Origin: Hyphomicrobiales bacterium
Lineage (GTDB): Bacteria; Pseudomonadota; Alphaproteobacteria; Rhizobiales; Beijerinckiaceae
DNA length: 57,889 nt
NCBI GenBank assembly: GCA_019237205.1
Contig: JAFAHO010000206.1
Span: 1-57,889, forward strand
Direction: 5' to 3'
Below the pieces are notes generated by a model. It made no database searches. It saw only the letters and a program-made list of their open reading frames with translations, and was not told the origin of the DNA. A program made the translations under genes and the position numbers. Of the stretch, positions 30,990 to 39,173 are shown piece after piece. The first letter of the stretch is position 1, and each line of letters starts with the position of its first letter.

Positions 30990-31424
30990 ATGCAAAGCTT
31001 CAGCGCTGAAGTGCTCCGGATCGGCGGTCAGGAACTGCATTTCCTGGTCGATGAGACGCAGGGCTCGGGCGACCTCGTCGTGTTCGAGTTCATGTTGCCG
31101 GCGAACGCCCTCGAACCGGTGGTGCCGCACTATCACCGGAGCGTGGACGAGGTCGTCTACGGGCTGGAGGGGACGCTCACCACGACGCTAGACGGGCAGA
31201 AGCATTCAGTCCGTCGCGGGGATGCGGTGTTCATCCCGCGCGGCAGCGTCCACCAGCACCAGAACCTACATGAAGAAACCGCTCGGGCGTTGATCGTGCT
31301 GACCCCGGGGTCCATCGGGCGTCGCTACTTCGAGGAGATTGCGCAGGCGGTCAGCGTCCCCGGCAAGCCGGACCCGGCAAGGCTGAAAGAGATCATGCTC
31401 CGCCACGGCCTCGTTCCTGCCTGA
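30990..31424 (+). CDS. Single-domain cupin protein
   Basis: A 144-residue protein with one cupin beta-barrel. Motif 1 is PHYHRSVDEVVYGLEGTLTT (H-x-H, E) and motif 2 GDAVFIPRGSVHQHQN, so the metal-binding His/Glu set is present. The ATG at 30990 is preferred to 30978 because GGAGG lies five bases upstream. It is controlled by a region containing two probable MarR sites. Substrate unknown; such MarR-linked cupins are often dioxygenases or sensors of aromatic or quinone compounds. Confidence 0.88.
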   Translation: MQSFSAEVLRIGGQELHFLVDETQGSGDLVVFEFMLPANALEPVVPHYHRSVDEVVYGLEGTLTTTLDGQKHSVRRGDAVFIPRGSVHQHQNLHEETARALIVLTPGSIGRRYFEEIAQAVSVPGKPDPARLKEIMLRHGLVPA

Positions 31425-31817
31425 GGCGCCGCCGGCAGCAACAACAGCCTCCAGATGGAAAAGGTCCATGCGAGACCTCGCCATCACGCGTTCGCCGCTC
31501 TCTGCCGGAACGCCCGCTCAGGCGCCTCTGTCGCGTTCCGCCTACGGCTGCTTTCTAGCGGTCTCCGCACGTACCGGGGCCGTCTTGAAGGCCCGCGAAG
31601 GGTCGAAACCAGAAATTTCAAACTGAGACACTGCCCAGCAATTTGTGATGGAACATCCCGCGCCGCCAGCAGTTGGGTGGCCGGTGCTCCAGCGATCGAA
31701 CACGCAAATTGGAGCCGCGTCCGCCGCGCGATGCGCGCGAAGCGGGGCGCAGGCGTTCGAGCAATGCTGCAAACGATTCAACCCCTGACGCCGGCGCTCA
31801 CTTGAGAGGAGGCGAAA
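31425..31817. other. Gene-free stretch between cupin and PRC-barrel genes
   Basis: About 390 bases. Open frames here (for example 31455-31805) are Arg-rich, lack ribosome sites and resemble no family. No terminator with a T-tract or repeat was recognised. Confidence 0.4.
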
Positions 31818-32465
31818 ATGCGTACAACACTTGTTTATGCAACCCTGTTCAGCGCTGCGCTCCTAGGGTCCGGCGCGCTCGCGCAAACGGCCGCCACAGA
31901 CAATCCAGCGGCGCCGATGAAGCCGGCGCAGACCCAGACGTCTAAGCCCGATGCCCAGCCGGCCAAGAGCGACGCGGGCATCTCGTTCGTCACGGCGCAG
32001 GCCGCCGACCAGTGGCGGGCGCCGAAGCTGGTCGGAATCGGCGTCTTTGGCACGGACGAAAAGCAGATCGGCAAGATCAAGGACGTGCTGATGGGCCATG
32101 ACGGCAAGGCCGAGACCGTCGTCATCGGCATTGGCGGATTCCTCGGGTTCGGAACGAAGGACGTCGCGGTGCCGTTCGCTGCGATGCAATGGCGAACCGA
32201 GGGCCGAAAGATGCCGGCGACGGATCAGCCGCCGAGCAACCCGGTCGCGTCAACCACAGGGCAAGCCGCGGGGCCGCCGCCGATGAAGGAGACGGATCCG
32301 GCCGCCACGGAAGCGAGCCAGGGCTATCCCGACAAGGCGATTCTCGGCGTGACCCTGGCGGAGCTGAAGGCCGCTCCAGACTTTCGCTACGCTCCAAATC
32401 CGCTCGACCAGTCCGAGGCGCGGTCGACGACCGACAGCGGGGCGGCGAAAAAGACAACTCCATGA
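31818..32465 (+). CDS. Exported PRC-barrel domain protein
   Basis: A 215-residue protein with a signal peptide (MRTTLVYATLFSAALLGSGA, cleavage likely after ALA). A low-complexity Pro/Thr/Lys linker follows, then a PRC-barrel around residues 70-125 (LVGIGVFGTDEKQIGKIKDV, KDVAVPFAAMQWR). A second short conserved piece near 175-190 (YPDKAILGVTLAELKAAPDF) is followed by a polar tail. PRC-barrel proteins of this exported type are common in Hyphomicrobiales and often stress-related, with no known reaction. A strong GAGAGGAGG site precedes the ATG. Confidence 0.87.
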   Translation: MRTTLVYATLFSAALLGSGALAQTAATDNPAAPMKPAQTQTSKPDAQPAKSDAGISFVTAQAADQWRAPKLVGIGVFGTDEKQIGKIKDVLMGHDGKAETVVIGIGGFLGFGTKDVAVPFAAMQWRTEGRKMPATDQPPSNPVASTTGQAAGPPPMKETDPAATEASQGYPDKAILGVTLAELKAAPDFRYAPNPLDQSEARSTTDSGAAKKTTP

Positions 32466-32532
32466 GCGACCTTCGCGCGGCGAAGGATCGCTGACCGCAT
32501 CGGTCTGGCCGAATTTGCAACGCCGCGCCTGC

Positions 32533-32561
32533 GCTCCCGCCCGCACAGGGCGGGCGGGAGC
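32533..32561. terminator. Strong GC-rich hairpin between converging genes
   Basis: GCTCCCGCCCG (32533-32543) pairs perfectly with CGGGCGGGAGC (32551-32561) around a seven-base loop. It lies between the PRC-barrel stop and the converging small ORF, so it may end transcription from both sides. There is no T-tract on either strand. Confidence 0.55.
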
Positions 32562-32570
32562 CCGGGCAGC

Positions 32571-32765
32571 CTAAAGCGGCGCGGCGATTCCATCGAGGCG
32601 GGGATCCGAGGCGCCGCAGAGCGCGGCGCCGACGATGGCGATGGCCTCAGCGCTCCCCTCGAAGGAGCGCAGGAAATCGTGCGGGATCGTCCAGTCGTCC
32701 GGGACTTCCTCACCCGCGATGACTTTGTGTCCAAACGCTTCAAGCTTGCCGGCGAAGCGTCGCAT
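32571..32765 (-). CDS. Small hypothetical protein downstream of the bicupin gene
   Basis: A 64-residue frame starting at ATG 32765 (a TTG at 32771 is also possible), 18 bases after the bicupin stop on the same strand. It reads as a plausible globular sequence (KLEAFGHKVIAGEEVPDDWT, PHDFLRSFEG) rather than an Arg-rich shadow, but no family is recognised and no strong ribosome site is seen. It may be the second gene of a two-gene operon. Confidence 0.4.
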   Translation of the reverse strand: MRRFAGKLEAFGHKVIAGEEVPDDWTIPHDFLRSFEGSAEAIAIVGAALCGASDPRLDGIAAPL

Positions 32766-32783
32766 CGGCAAAGGCCGATACGC

Positions 32784-33890
32784 CTACCGCGTCATGAACA
32801 CGTCCTCGTGCGGGAACCTCTCGAACAGCGCGGGATCCTGGCCGAAATTGGTTGCGAGCACATCGATCGAATTGCCGGCGATCCATTGCGACAGGTTGAT
32901 CGTCTGGTAGTGGCCGCTGTTGAAGACGATCAGGATGCGCGCCCTCCCGCTGCCGACGTTCTCGATCGAATGCCCGAACCCTTGCGGGATGTAGCCGACG
33001 TCGCCTTTGCTGAGCGTCTCCTGGCGCCAGCGCCCGTTCGAGCCGAACAGGGTCACGCGAAGATCGCCGGAAAGCACGTATTGCCACTCGCTCGCGTTCG
33101 GATGCCAGTGGAGCTCGCGCAGCGCGCCGACCTCCATGTCGAGCACGACTCCGGTTATGGTCGTGGAGATGGGGAATTGCGATCCGTCGGCACGCCATTC
33201 GACGCCACCGTCGAAGACCTCGAAGGGCTTTTGCGAGAGGAGGCTATACTTGTGCGTCAGCGGCGGCGGCTTCCAGCCCTGCAGCGGCGCAGGCGGGAAC
33301 GCTGGGGGAACCCTGCCTTTGGCGAAATAGACTTCCTTCTTCGGGATGGTCTCGAAGGCGGAGGCGGGGAGGCGGAAGTTCTTCGCCAGGAGCTCCTGCG
33401 GCGCGTGGCCCATCCAGTCGGTAATGCTGAACGTGCCAAACTCGGAAAAGTAGCCGTTGTCGAAAACCAGGATGAAGTGACAGGGCTTGTCGCCCAGCGT
33501 CTGAATGACGTGTCCGTGGCCGCGCGGAAAATACCAGAGATCGCCGGGCGCGAAGTCATTGGTCTCCGACGAGCCGCTCGGGTCGATGACCGTGGTGCGA
33601 ACCTGACCCTCGATGACGAATGCCCATTCGGCTGCGGTGGCGTGCCAGTGAAGCTCGCGCATCACGCCGGGCTGCATCAGCATCGAGACGCCGGCGAGCC
33701 CCTTGGATATCGGCAGCTGCGCGACCGTCGCCTCCTTGCCGTAGCTGCCGTCAATCGCTCGACCTTCCGACTTCTCCAGCTCGAACTTGAAGGTCGGCAG
33801 CTCCTTGCCGGATGTGGCGGGATCGGGAACGTTGTTCTGAAAACTCGCGTCGCCGCCTTCCGAGCTGACCAAAGCGCTGTAGGTGAACAT
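32784..33890 (-). CDS. Oxalate decarboxylase-type bicupin
   Basis: A 368-residue protein with two cupin domains, each with the Mn-binding motif: RELHWHATAAEWAFVIEG near residue 80 and RELHWHPNASEWQYVLSG near residue 260, plus their second motifs (GDLWYFPRGHGHVIQ, GDVGYIPQGFGHSIEN). This is the OxdC architecture: oxalate to formate and CO2. The N-terminal-domain lid reads SEFGT where Bacillus OxdC has SENST; the catalytic Glu is kept. No signal peptide is visible, so it is probably cytoplasmic. Substrate is inferred from family only. Confidence 0.87.
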   Translation of the reverse strand: MFTYSALVSSEGGDASFQNNVPDPATSGKELPTFKFELEKSEGRAIDGSYGKEATVAQLPISKGLAGVSMLMQPGVMRELHWHATAAEWAFVIEGQVRTTVIDPSGSSETNDFAPGDLWYFPRGHGHVIQTLGDKPCHFILVFDNGYFSEFGTFSITDWMGHAPQELLAKNFRLPASAFETIPKKEVYFAKGRVPPAFPPAPLQGWKPPPLTHKYSLLSQKPFEVFDGGVEWRADGSQFPISTTITGVVLDMEVGALRELHWHPNASEWQYVLSGDLRVTLFGSNGRWRQETLSKGDVGYIPQGFGHSIENVGSGRARILIVFNSGHYQTINLSQWIAGNSIDVLATNFGQDPALFERFPHEDVFMTR

Positions 33891-34004
33891 GGCTGCTTCC
33901 CCTCCTCATGTTTTCTCCCATTTGCGCCCCGAACGGCCACCATGATCGCGGCGCACTGACGACAGTGTTTCCCATGCGCGCGCCAAGGCAAACAAGGGCC
34001 GGTG

Positions 34005-35477
34005 CTACGACGGCTTCGGCGCGCCAGCGCCGAAGGCCTTGCCCCCGTCCGCTTTGGGGCTATTGCGAATGAGCGCCATCGCCCCGCCCAGCGCGCCGAA
34101 GAGCGCGAGCAGAACAAGCACGTCGCCGACCGCAGCCAGGAGCGCAGCTTCGGGCGCGCCCGCGGTCTGCTCGTGGATGCCGGTCGCGGATTCGAGTCCC
34201 CAGCCGAGCACCGCCGACGATGCGGCGACGCCGACGCCGCCGCCGGAAATGCGCAAGAGATTGAGCAGTCCGCCGGCGACGCCCGACTTGTCGGCGGGCG
34301 CGGCGCTCATCGTCGCATTGTTGTTGGGCGCGATATAGCAGCCGAGCCCGACGCCGAACGCGGCAAGCCCGGCCATGGCGCTCATCAGGCTGCCCGGCGT
34401 TCCGTCGAGCAATCTCGTCAGCGCCATCGCCGCGGCGGCGCTAATCGCCATGCCGGCGAGCATCAGAAGACGCGGGCGCTTGTCCGAGAGCGCTCCGCTG
34501 AACGGCGCGACGAGGCCGAGCGCGACCGGGACGATGGTCAGCCTGAGGCCGGCGGCCAACGGCCGATCGTGGTAGCCGCGGACGAGCGCGAACGACATCG
34601 CGAAGAACATCCCGTAGAGCATGCCATAGGAGACAAGCACGCCGACGCTTCCCGCCGAGAAGGCGGCGGACCGAAAGAGACTGAGATTGATGAGCGGCGC
34701 CGGCGCGCGGGCCTCGCGCCAGATGAAGCCGCCGAGCAGGAGCGGCGCGGCGACGGCGCATGCAATGAGCGGCGGTGAGAAGCCCCAGGCCTGGAACTCC
34801 GAGATCGCCAGGAGAAGCGCGGCGAGCGCAGGAACCAGCAGGATCGCGCCAGGCGTGTCGAAGCGGCGGTCGCCGGCGAAGGTCGTCGTCCGCGGCACGA
34901 TCAGCCAGCCAAGAACCGTGCCGAGGACCGCGAACGGGACAGTGACCCAGAAGATCCAGCGCCAGCCGAGCGCGCCCAACAGCACGCCGCCAAGCGCCGG
35001 GCCGATGCTCAAGCCCACCGCCTGCGCGGCCGACATGATGCCCAGGGCCTGTCCGCGCCGCGCCGGACCGGCGGCGGCGACCAGGATGACGACGCTGTTG
35101 GCGCCGAGCAATGCGCCGCTCATGCCCTGCAGAACGCGGAAGCCGATGAGGACCGGCAGGCTCGGCGCGAGGCCGCACAAGGCCGACCAAAGGCCGAACA
35201 GCGCAAATCCAGCAAGATAGAGCGTCTTGCGCCCGGCGATCTCGGCCATTCGGGCGAACACCGGCAGCACCGACGCGAAGGCCAGCATATAGCCGAGCGC
35301 GACCCAGCTCACCGCGTCGAGCGGCGCGCCGAACGCATCCTCGAGCGAGGGGAGCGCGAGCTGCACGATGCTGCCGTCGACCTGGCCGATGAACGTGCCG
35401 ATGCAGACCGTTCCGACCACGAGCCATGCGTAGTACCGGCTGCGCGCAAAGACTTGAGCAGGCGCTGGTTCAAACAT
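34005..35477 (-). CDS. MFS transporter, DHA2 (EmrB/QacA-like) drug exporter
   Basis: A 490-residue protein with a 14-helix hydrophobicity pattern. It shows DHA2 marks in the first helices (GTFIGQVDGSIVQLALPSLE, with the motif D1-like Asp), motif A in loop 2-3 (ARMAEIAGRKTLYLAG) and motif C-like GLSIGPALGGVLLG. It is likely a proton-driven exporter. No periplasmic adaptor (EmrA) gene or regulator adjoins it, and the bicupin gene lies 114 bases downstream on the same strand. Confidence 0.92.
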   Translation of the reverse strand: MFEPAPAQVFARSRYYAWLVVGTVCIGTFIGQVDGSIVQLALPSLEDAFGAPLDAVSWVALGYMLAFASVLPVFARMAEIAGRKTLYLAGFALFGLWSALCGLAPSLPVLIGFRVLQGMSGALLGANSVVILVAAAGPARRGQALGIMSAAQAVGLSIGPALGGVLLGALGWRWIFWVTVPFAVLGTVLGWLIVPRTTTFAGDRRFDTPGAILLVPALAALLLAISEFQAWGFSPPLIACAVAAPLLLGGFIWREARAPAPLINLSLFRSAAFSAGSVGVLVSYGMLYGMFFAMSFALVRGYHDRPLAAGLRLTIVPVALGLVAPFSGALSDKRPRLLMLAGMAISAAAAMALTRLLDGTPGSLMSAMAGLAAFGVGLGCYIAPNNNATMSAAPADKSGVAGGLLNLLRISGGGVGVAASSAVLGWGLESATGIHEQTAGAPEAALLAAVGDVLVLLALFGALGGAMALIRNSPKADGGKAFGAGAPKPS

Positions 35478-35667
35478 CGAGACGCCTGATCAACTCGAGG
35501 TCCGCAATGAAAAGGGCGAGGCGAACCTAGCCACGCCGGCGGTGTCCGGCAACGGCGCGATGAAGTCCCGCGCGCCCTCTCTGACTCTTTGCTCTCCCCC
35601 GCTTGCCGGCCGAACGGCCCGCCATGCTATGATGCGCCGCAGCACTGTCCGGATCGTATGCCTTTCC

Positions 35668-36894
35668 ATGGCTTCCTTCACCGCGCGCGTCGCCGCATCT
35701 ATCGCTGCCGTCGATCCGGCGGCGTGGGACGCCTGCGCCAATCCGCCCTGCCTCTCGGAGGCGGAGTCCGGCGGCGAGCGGTACAACCCGTTCATGTCGC
35801 ACGCTTTCCTCCATTCGCTCGAGGCGTCTGGCTCGGTCGGCGGGCGGACGGGATGGACGCCGGCGCATGTGATCGTCGAGGATTCGTCGGGGCGCGTCGT
35901 CGCCGCCGCCGCGTCCTATCTCAAGAGCCACAGCATGGGCGAGTACGTGTTCGATCATGCCTGGGCCGACGCCTATGAGCGCGCCGGCGGGCGCTACTAT
36001 CCGAAGCTGCAGGTCGCTGCGCCGTTCACGCCGGCGACCGGGCGGCGCCTGCTGGTCGCGGCGAACGCGCCCGAAGGCGCACATGAGGCGCTGATCGCGG
36101 GTTTGCGGGAGTTGTGCAAGCAGACCCGGGCCTCCTCCCTCCATGTGACCTTTCCGACCGCAGAGGACGCCCGGCGCCTCGAGCGCGCTCGGTTCCTCAT
36201 CCGCCACGGCGAGCAGTTCCATTTCTTCTGCGACGGCTTTTCGAGCTTCGACGATTTTCTCTCCGCCCTCGCCTCGCGCAAACGCAAAGCGATCAAGCGC
36301 GAGCGACGTGACGCGCTAGGCTCCGATGTCGCGATCGAATGGGTCACGGGCTCCGCAATCAGAGCAGAGCATTGGAAGGCGTTCTTCGCGTTCTACATGG
36401 ACACCGGCTCGCGCAAATGGGGCCGGCCCTACCTCACCCGGAGTTTTTTCGACCGGGTTGGGGCGTCGATGCCCGACAGGATTCTCCTGGTGATGGCCAA
36501 ACGCAGCGGGCGCTACATCGCCGGCGCCATCAATTTCATCGGCGACGACGCGCTCTACGGGCGCAACTGGGGCGCGATCGAGGAGCGGCCCTTCCTCCAT
36601 TTCGAGGTCTGCTACTATCAGGCGATCGAATTCGCGCTAGCCCATGGCCTCAAGCGGGTGGAAGCGGGCGCGCAAGGGGAGCACAAGCTCGCGCGGGGCT
36701 ATCGCCCCGTGGTGACCTATTCGGCCCACGAATTCGCCAACGCGGGCCTCGCCAGGGCAATCGCTGACTATTTGAGGCGCGAACGTGAGGCGGTGGCGCG
36801 CACGATCGCGCATTATGAGGGGCACGCCCCGTTCAAGCGGGGAGAGGCGGAAAACGCCGAAGCGCTGGGGGACTCCTTTGACGCCGATGTATGA
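35668..36894 (+). CDS. FemAB-like GNAT-fold protein (DUF482 family)
   Basis: A 408-residue protein of the PF04339-type family (FemAB-like, often annotated as peptidoglycan-related GNAT). Marks include NPFMSHAFLHSLEASGSVG, YYPKLQVAAPFTPATGRRLL, RKRKAIKRERRDA and AGAQGEHKLARGYRP near the C-terminus. The reaction is unproved; an aminoacyl or acyl transfer is suggested by fold only. The start is uncertain: ATG 35668 gives the usual family N-terminus, while 35542, 35629 and 35632 are also in frame. It overlaps the HIT gene by eight bases. Confidence 0.87.
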   Translation: MASFTARVAASIAAVDPAAWDACANPPCLSEAESGGERYNPFMSHAFLHSLEASGSVGGRTGWTPAHVIVEDSSGRVVAAAASYLKSHSMGEYVFDHAWADAYERAGGRYYPKLQVAAPFTPATGRRLLVAANAPEGAHEALIAGLRELCKQTRASSLHVTFPTAEDARRLERARFLIRHGEQFHFFCDGFSSFDDFLSALASRKRKAIKRERRDALGSDVAIEWVTGSAIRAEHWKAFFAFYMDTGSRKWGRPYLTRSFFDRVGASMPDRILLVMAKRSGRYIAGAINFIGDDALYGRNWGAIEERPFLHFEVCYYQAIEFALAHGLKRVEAGAQGEHKLARGYRPVVTYSAHEFANAGLARAIADYLRREREAVARTIAHYEGHAPFKRGEAENAEALGDSFDADV

Positions 36895-37306
36895 CCCGAA
36901 CAACATCTTCGCCAAAATTCTGCGCGGCGACGCACCTTGCGTGAAAATCTACGAGGACGGGGTTTCGCTCGCCTTCCTGGACGTGATGCCGCGCGCAGAA
37001 GGACACGCCCTGGTGATCCCGAAGGTTCCGGCGCGCAACCTCTTCGACATCGAACCCGAGGCCCTGGCCCGCTTCATGCCGTCGGTGCAGAAGGTCGCCC
37101 ATGCCGTCAGGGAGGGCATGAAGGCGGGGGGGATTACGCTTCAGCAGTTCAATGAGGAGGCCGGCGGGCAGCAGGTGTTCCATCTGCATTTCCATGTGCT
37201 GCCGCGCTGGACCGGAGTTTCGCTCCGGCCCCCGGGCGGGCCGTTGCAGAGCGCCGAGGCGCTCCGCCCGCACGCCGAGAAGATCATCGCGGCCTTCGCG
37301 CCGTGA
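36887..37306 (+). CDS. HIT family nucleotide hydrolase
   Basis: A 139-residue histidine-triad protein of the Hint/HINT branch. The catalytic motif is QVFHLHFHVLPRW (H-x-H-x-H-x-x), and the N-terminal DPNNIFAKILRGDAPC is typical of bacterial Hint, which cleaves adenosine phosphoramidates. The ATG at 36887 lies inside the end of the preceding gene. A TTG eight bases earlier is possible. Its stop overlaps the DUF1614 start as GTGA. Confidence 0.95.
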   Translation: MYDPNNIFAKILRGDAPCVKIYEDGVSLAFLDVMPRAEGHALVIPKVPARNLFDIEPEALARFMPSVQKVAHAVREGMKAGGITLQQFNEEAGGQQVFHLHFHVLPRWTGVSLRPPGGPLQSAEALRPHAEKIIAAFAP

Positions 37307-37995
37307 GCCATCTCCACTACGTCCCGCTGAGCGCAGGGCTCGCGGCGCTCTTCTTCGCCATCCTCGTGGCGCTCGCGATTCTGATCCAGATCGGACTCCT
37401 GAAACGCGTCTCGTCGGCCCTCGGTCTCGATCCTTTCGTCGCTCTCATCATTCTGTTCGCGTCCCTGCTCGGCTCCTACATCAACCTGCCCCTCGTGCGG
37501 CTGCCGGAAGAACGCGTCGTCTCCCGCGAGGTGGTGGAGATCATGGGCGTGCCTTTCCTCGCGCCGGTCGCGGTCGACTGGCCCGGCACGATTTTGGCCA
37601 TCAACGTCGGCGGAGCCGCAATCCCCATCATGCTCTCCGTCTATCTTCTCATTCGCTACCGCCTGTGGGGGCCTGGCCTCATCGCGATTGCGGTGGTCGC
37701 CTTCTTCGTCCACCGGATGGCGACCCCGGTTCCCGGGGTCGGGATTGCCGTGCCGACCTTCGCGCCGCCGCTGCTCGCGGCCTTCGTGGCGCTGATACTC
37801 TCGCGCCGGTACGCCGGACCGCTCGCTTACATCGGCGGTTGCATCGGCGTCCTCCTCGGGGCGGACCTCTTGAACCTCGGGCAACTGCGGAGCCTCGGCG
37901 CCCCCGTGGCCTCGATTGGCGGCGCGGGCACATTCGATGGCGTTTTCCTGACCGGGGTCATCGCGGTGCTGCTCGCGAGTCTCGTGACCGGTTAA
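37303..37995 (+). CDS. DUF1614 family membrane protein
   Basis: A 230-residue, seven-helix-like membrane protein matching DUF1614: FVALIILFASLLGSYINLPL near the N-terminus, INVGGAAIPIMLSVYLL, and the C-terminal GGCIGVLLGADLLNL then SIGGAGTFDGVFLTG. Function unknown; the conserved Asp/Asn in membrane segments suggests transport or proteolysis, but that is speculation. The GTG at 37303 overlaps the HIT stop. Last gene of a three-gene operon. Confidence 0.92.
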   Translation: MSHLHYVPLSAGLAALFFAILVALAILIQIGLLKRVSSALGLDPFVALIILFASLLGSYINLPLVRLPEERVVSREVVEIMGVPFLAPVAVDWPGTILAINVGGAAIPIMLSVYLLIRYRLWGPGLIAIAVVAFFVHRMATPVPGVGIAVPTFAPPLLAAFVALILSRRYAGPLAYIGGCIGVLLGADLLNLGQLRSLGAPVASIGGAGTFDGVFLTGVIAVLLASLVTG

Positions 37996-38009
37996 CGCCT
38001 TGCCGAATC

Positions 38010-38054
38010 AGGCTTCTTTAGGAAATATTTGCTTAACCAAGAGCCTCTTTTTTT
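38010..38054 (+). terminator. Probable rho-independent terminator after the DUF1614 gene
   Basis: AGGCTTCTT (38010-38018) can pair with AAGAGCCT (38039-38046) with one bulge, followed by C and seven T (38048-38054). It separates the HIT/DUF1614 operon from the outer-membrane protein gene. The loop is long, so strength is uncertain. Confidence 0.5.
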
Positions 38055-38207
38055 GTGTCAAATTTGCCACATCTAGCCGTGAACATGAGCAAATTGTGGT
38101 CCCGGAGGTGGACTCGGCAAGCCGAGTTACATATAGAGGGCTCATAAATTTCAAACGGGCGACGGCGCGCGGGTGCATGGCGGAGCCGATCTAAACGGAG
38201 ACCGAAG

Positions 38208-39032
38208 ATGACCAATCGTTGGCTTATGGGAGCCGCCGCGGCGGCGTTGACCGTTGCGGGCGCCTTTTCCGCTCAGGCCGCTGACCTACCCACGAGGAAG
38301 GCGGCGCCGGCGCCGGTGTTCATTCCGCCGCCCTTCACCTGGACCGGTTTCTATGTCGGTCTCAACGCCGGCGGCATCTGGGGCAGCGGCAGCCGCAATG
38401 CTTCGCTTGTCGTCCCCTCGGCCGACATCTGGCTCTCGAGCTATTTCCCAGGCGGAATTGGAAATAACCAGAGCGGCTTCATCGGGGGCGGCCAGGCGGG
38501 CTACAACTGGCAGACCGGAGCTTTCGTACTGGGCGTCGAAACAGATTTCGACGGGTCGAGCCTCGGCAAGACATTCAATTTTGTCAGCTCTCCGTTTGCT
38601 GCGACGACGGCTTTCCCCGGCGACACTTTGTACGTGCACGCCAAGGCGAACCTGGATTGGCTGGGCACGACCCGTGCGCGCGTCGGCTTCGTCGCCACGC
38701 CGGACAACCGGCTGATGTTCTACGGCACAGGCGGCGTCGCCTACGCCGGCGGCAGCTCGAGCTTCAGCGTCTATGACGCTACGCAGGGCTTTTATTGGAA
38801 CGGCAACCCGAGCTCCTCGCGCACTGGCTGGACAATCGGCGGCGGCGTCGAATACGCGATCACCAACAACATCACGATCAAGGGCGAATATCTCTACGTC
38901 GACCTCGGCAGCAAGAACATCACGACGACCGCAAGCCCCGCCGCCCTCGCCCTCCTCCCGGGCGTCTATGCGACGGCCCACGTCAACTACGACGCGTCAA
39001 TCTTCCGCGCGGGCGTCAACTACAAGTTCTGA
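38208..39032 (+). CDS. Outer-membrane beta-barrel protein (Omp31-like)
   Basis: A 274-residue protein with a signal peptide (MGAAAAALTVAGAFSAQAAD, cleavage after AQA), a Pro-rich spacer with TRKAAPAP, then the eight-stranded barrel opening FTWTGFYVGLNAGGIWGSGS. It ends in FRAGVNYKF, with the C-terminal Phe needed for outer-membrane insertion. This family is abundant in Hyphomicrobiales (Omp25/Omp31-like). A GGAGACC site precedes the ATG, and a strong terminator follows, so it is a single-gene unit. Confidence 0.93.
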   Translation: MTNRWLMGAAAAALTVAGAFSAQAADLPTRKAAPAPVFIPPPFTWTGFYVGLNAGGIWGSGSRNASLVVPSADIWLSSYFPGGIGNNQSGFIGGGQAGYNWQTGAFVLGVETDFDGSSLGKTFNFVSSPFAATTAFPGDTLYVHAKANLDWLGTTRARVGFVATPDNRLMFYGTGGVAYAGGSSSFSVYDATQGFYWNGNPSSSRTGWTIGGGVEYAITNNITIKGEYLYVDLGSKNITTTASPAALALLPGVYATAHVNYDASIFRAGVNYKF

Positions 39033-39065
39033 TCGCGACGATCCGAGCTTGGCCTGAAAGAGGAG

Positions 39066-39094
39066 AAGGGAAGGCCGAGCGCCTTCCCTTTTTT
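39066..39094 (+). terminator. Rho-independent terminator of the outer-membrane protein gene
   Basis: AAGGGAAGGC (39066-39075) pairs perfectly with GCCTTCCCTT (39081-39090) around a five-base loop, running into six T (39089-39094). It is 34 bases after the stop codon. Confidence 0.9.
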
Positions 39095-39173
39095 GTGTGT
39101 GCCGAAAGGCTGAGCGCCTCGCGTCCGGCTTCTTTGGCGGCGTCCTCGCGACGTACCAGCGATGGGAGCCCGT

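Noticed and set aside
31455-31805. 116-codon open frame before the PRC-barrel gene
   Set aside because: No ribosome site, Arg/Ser-rich composition, no recognised family.
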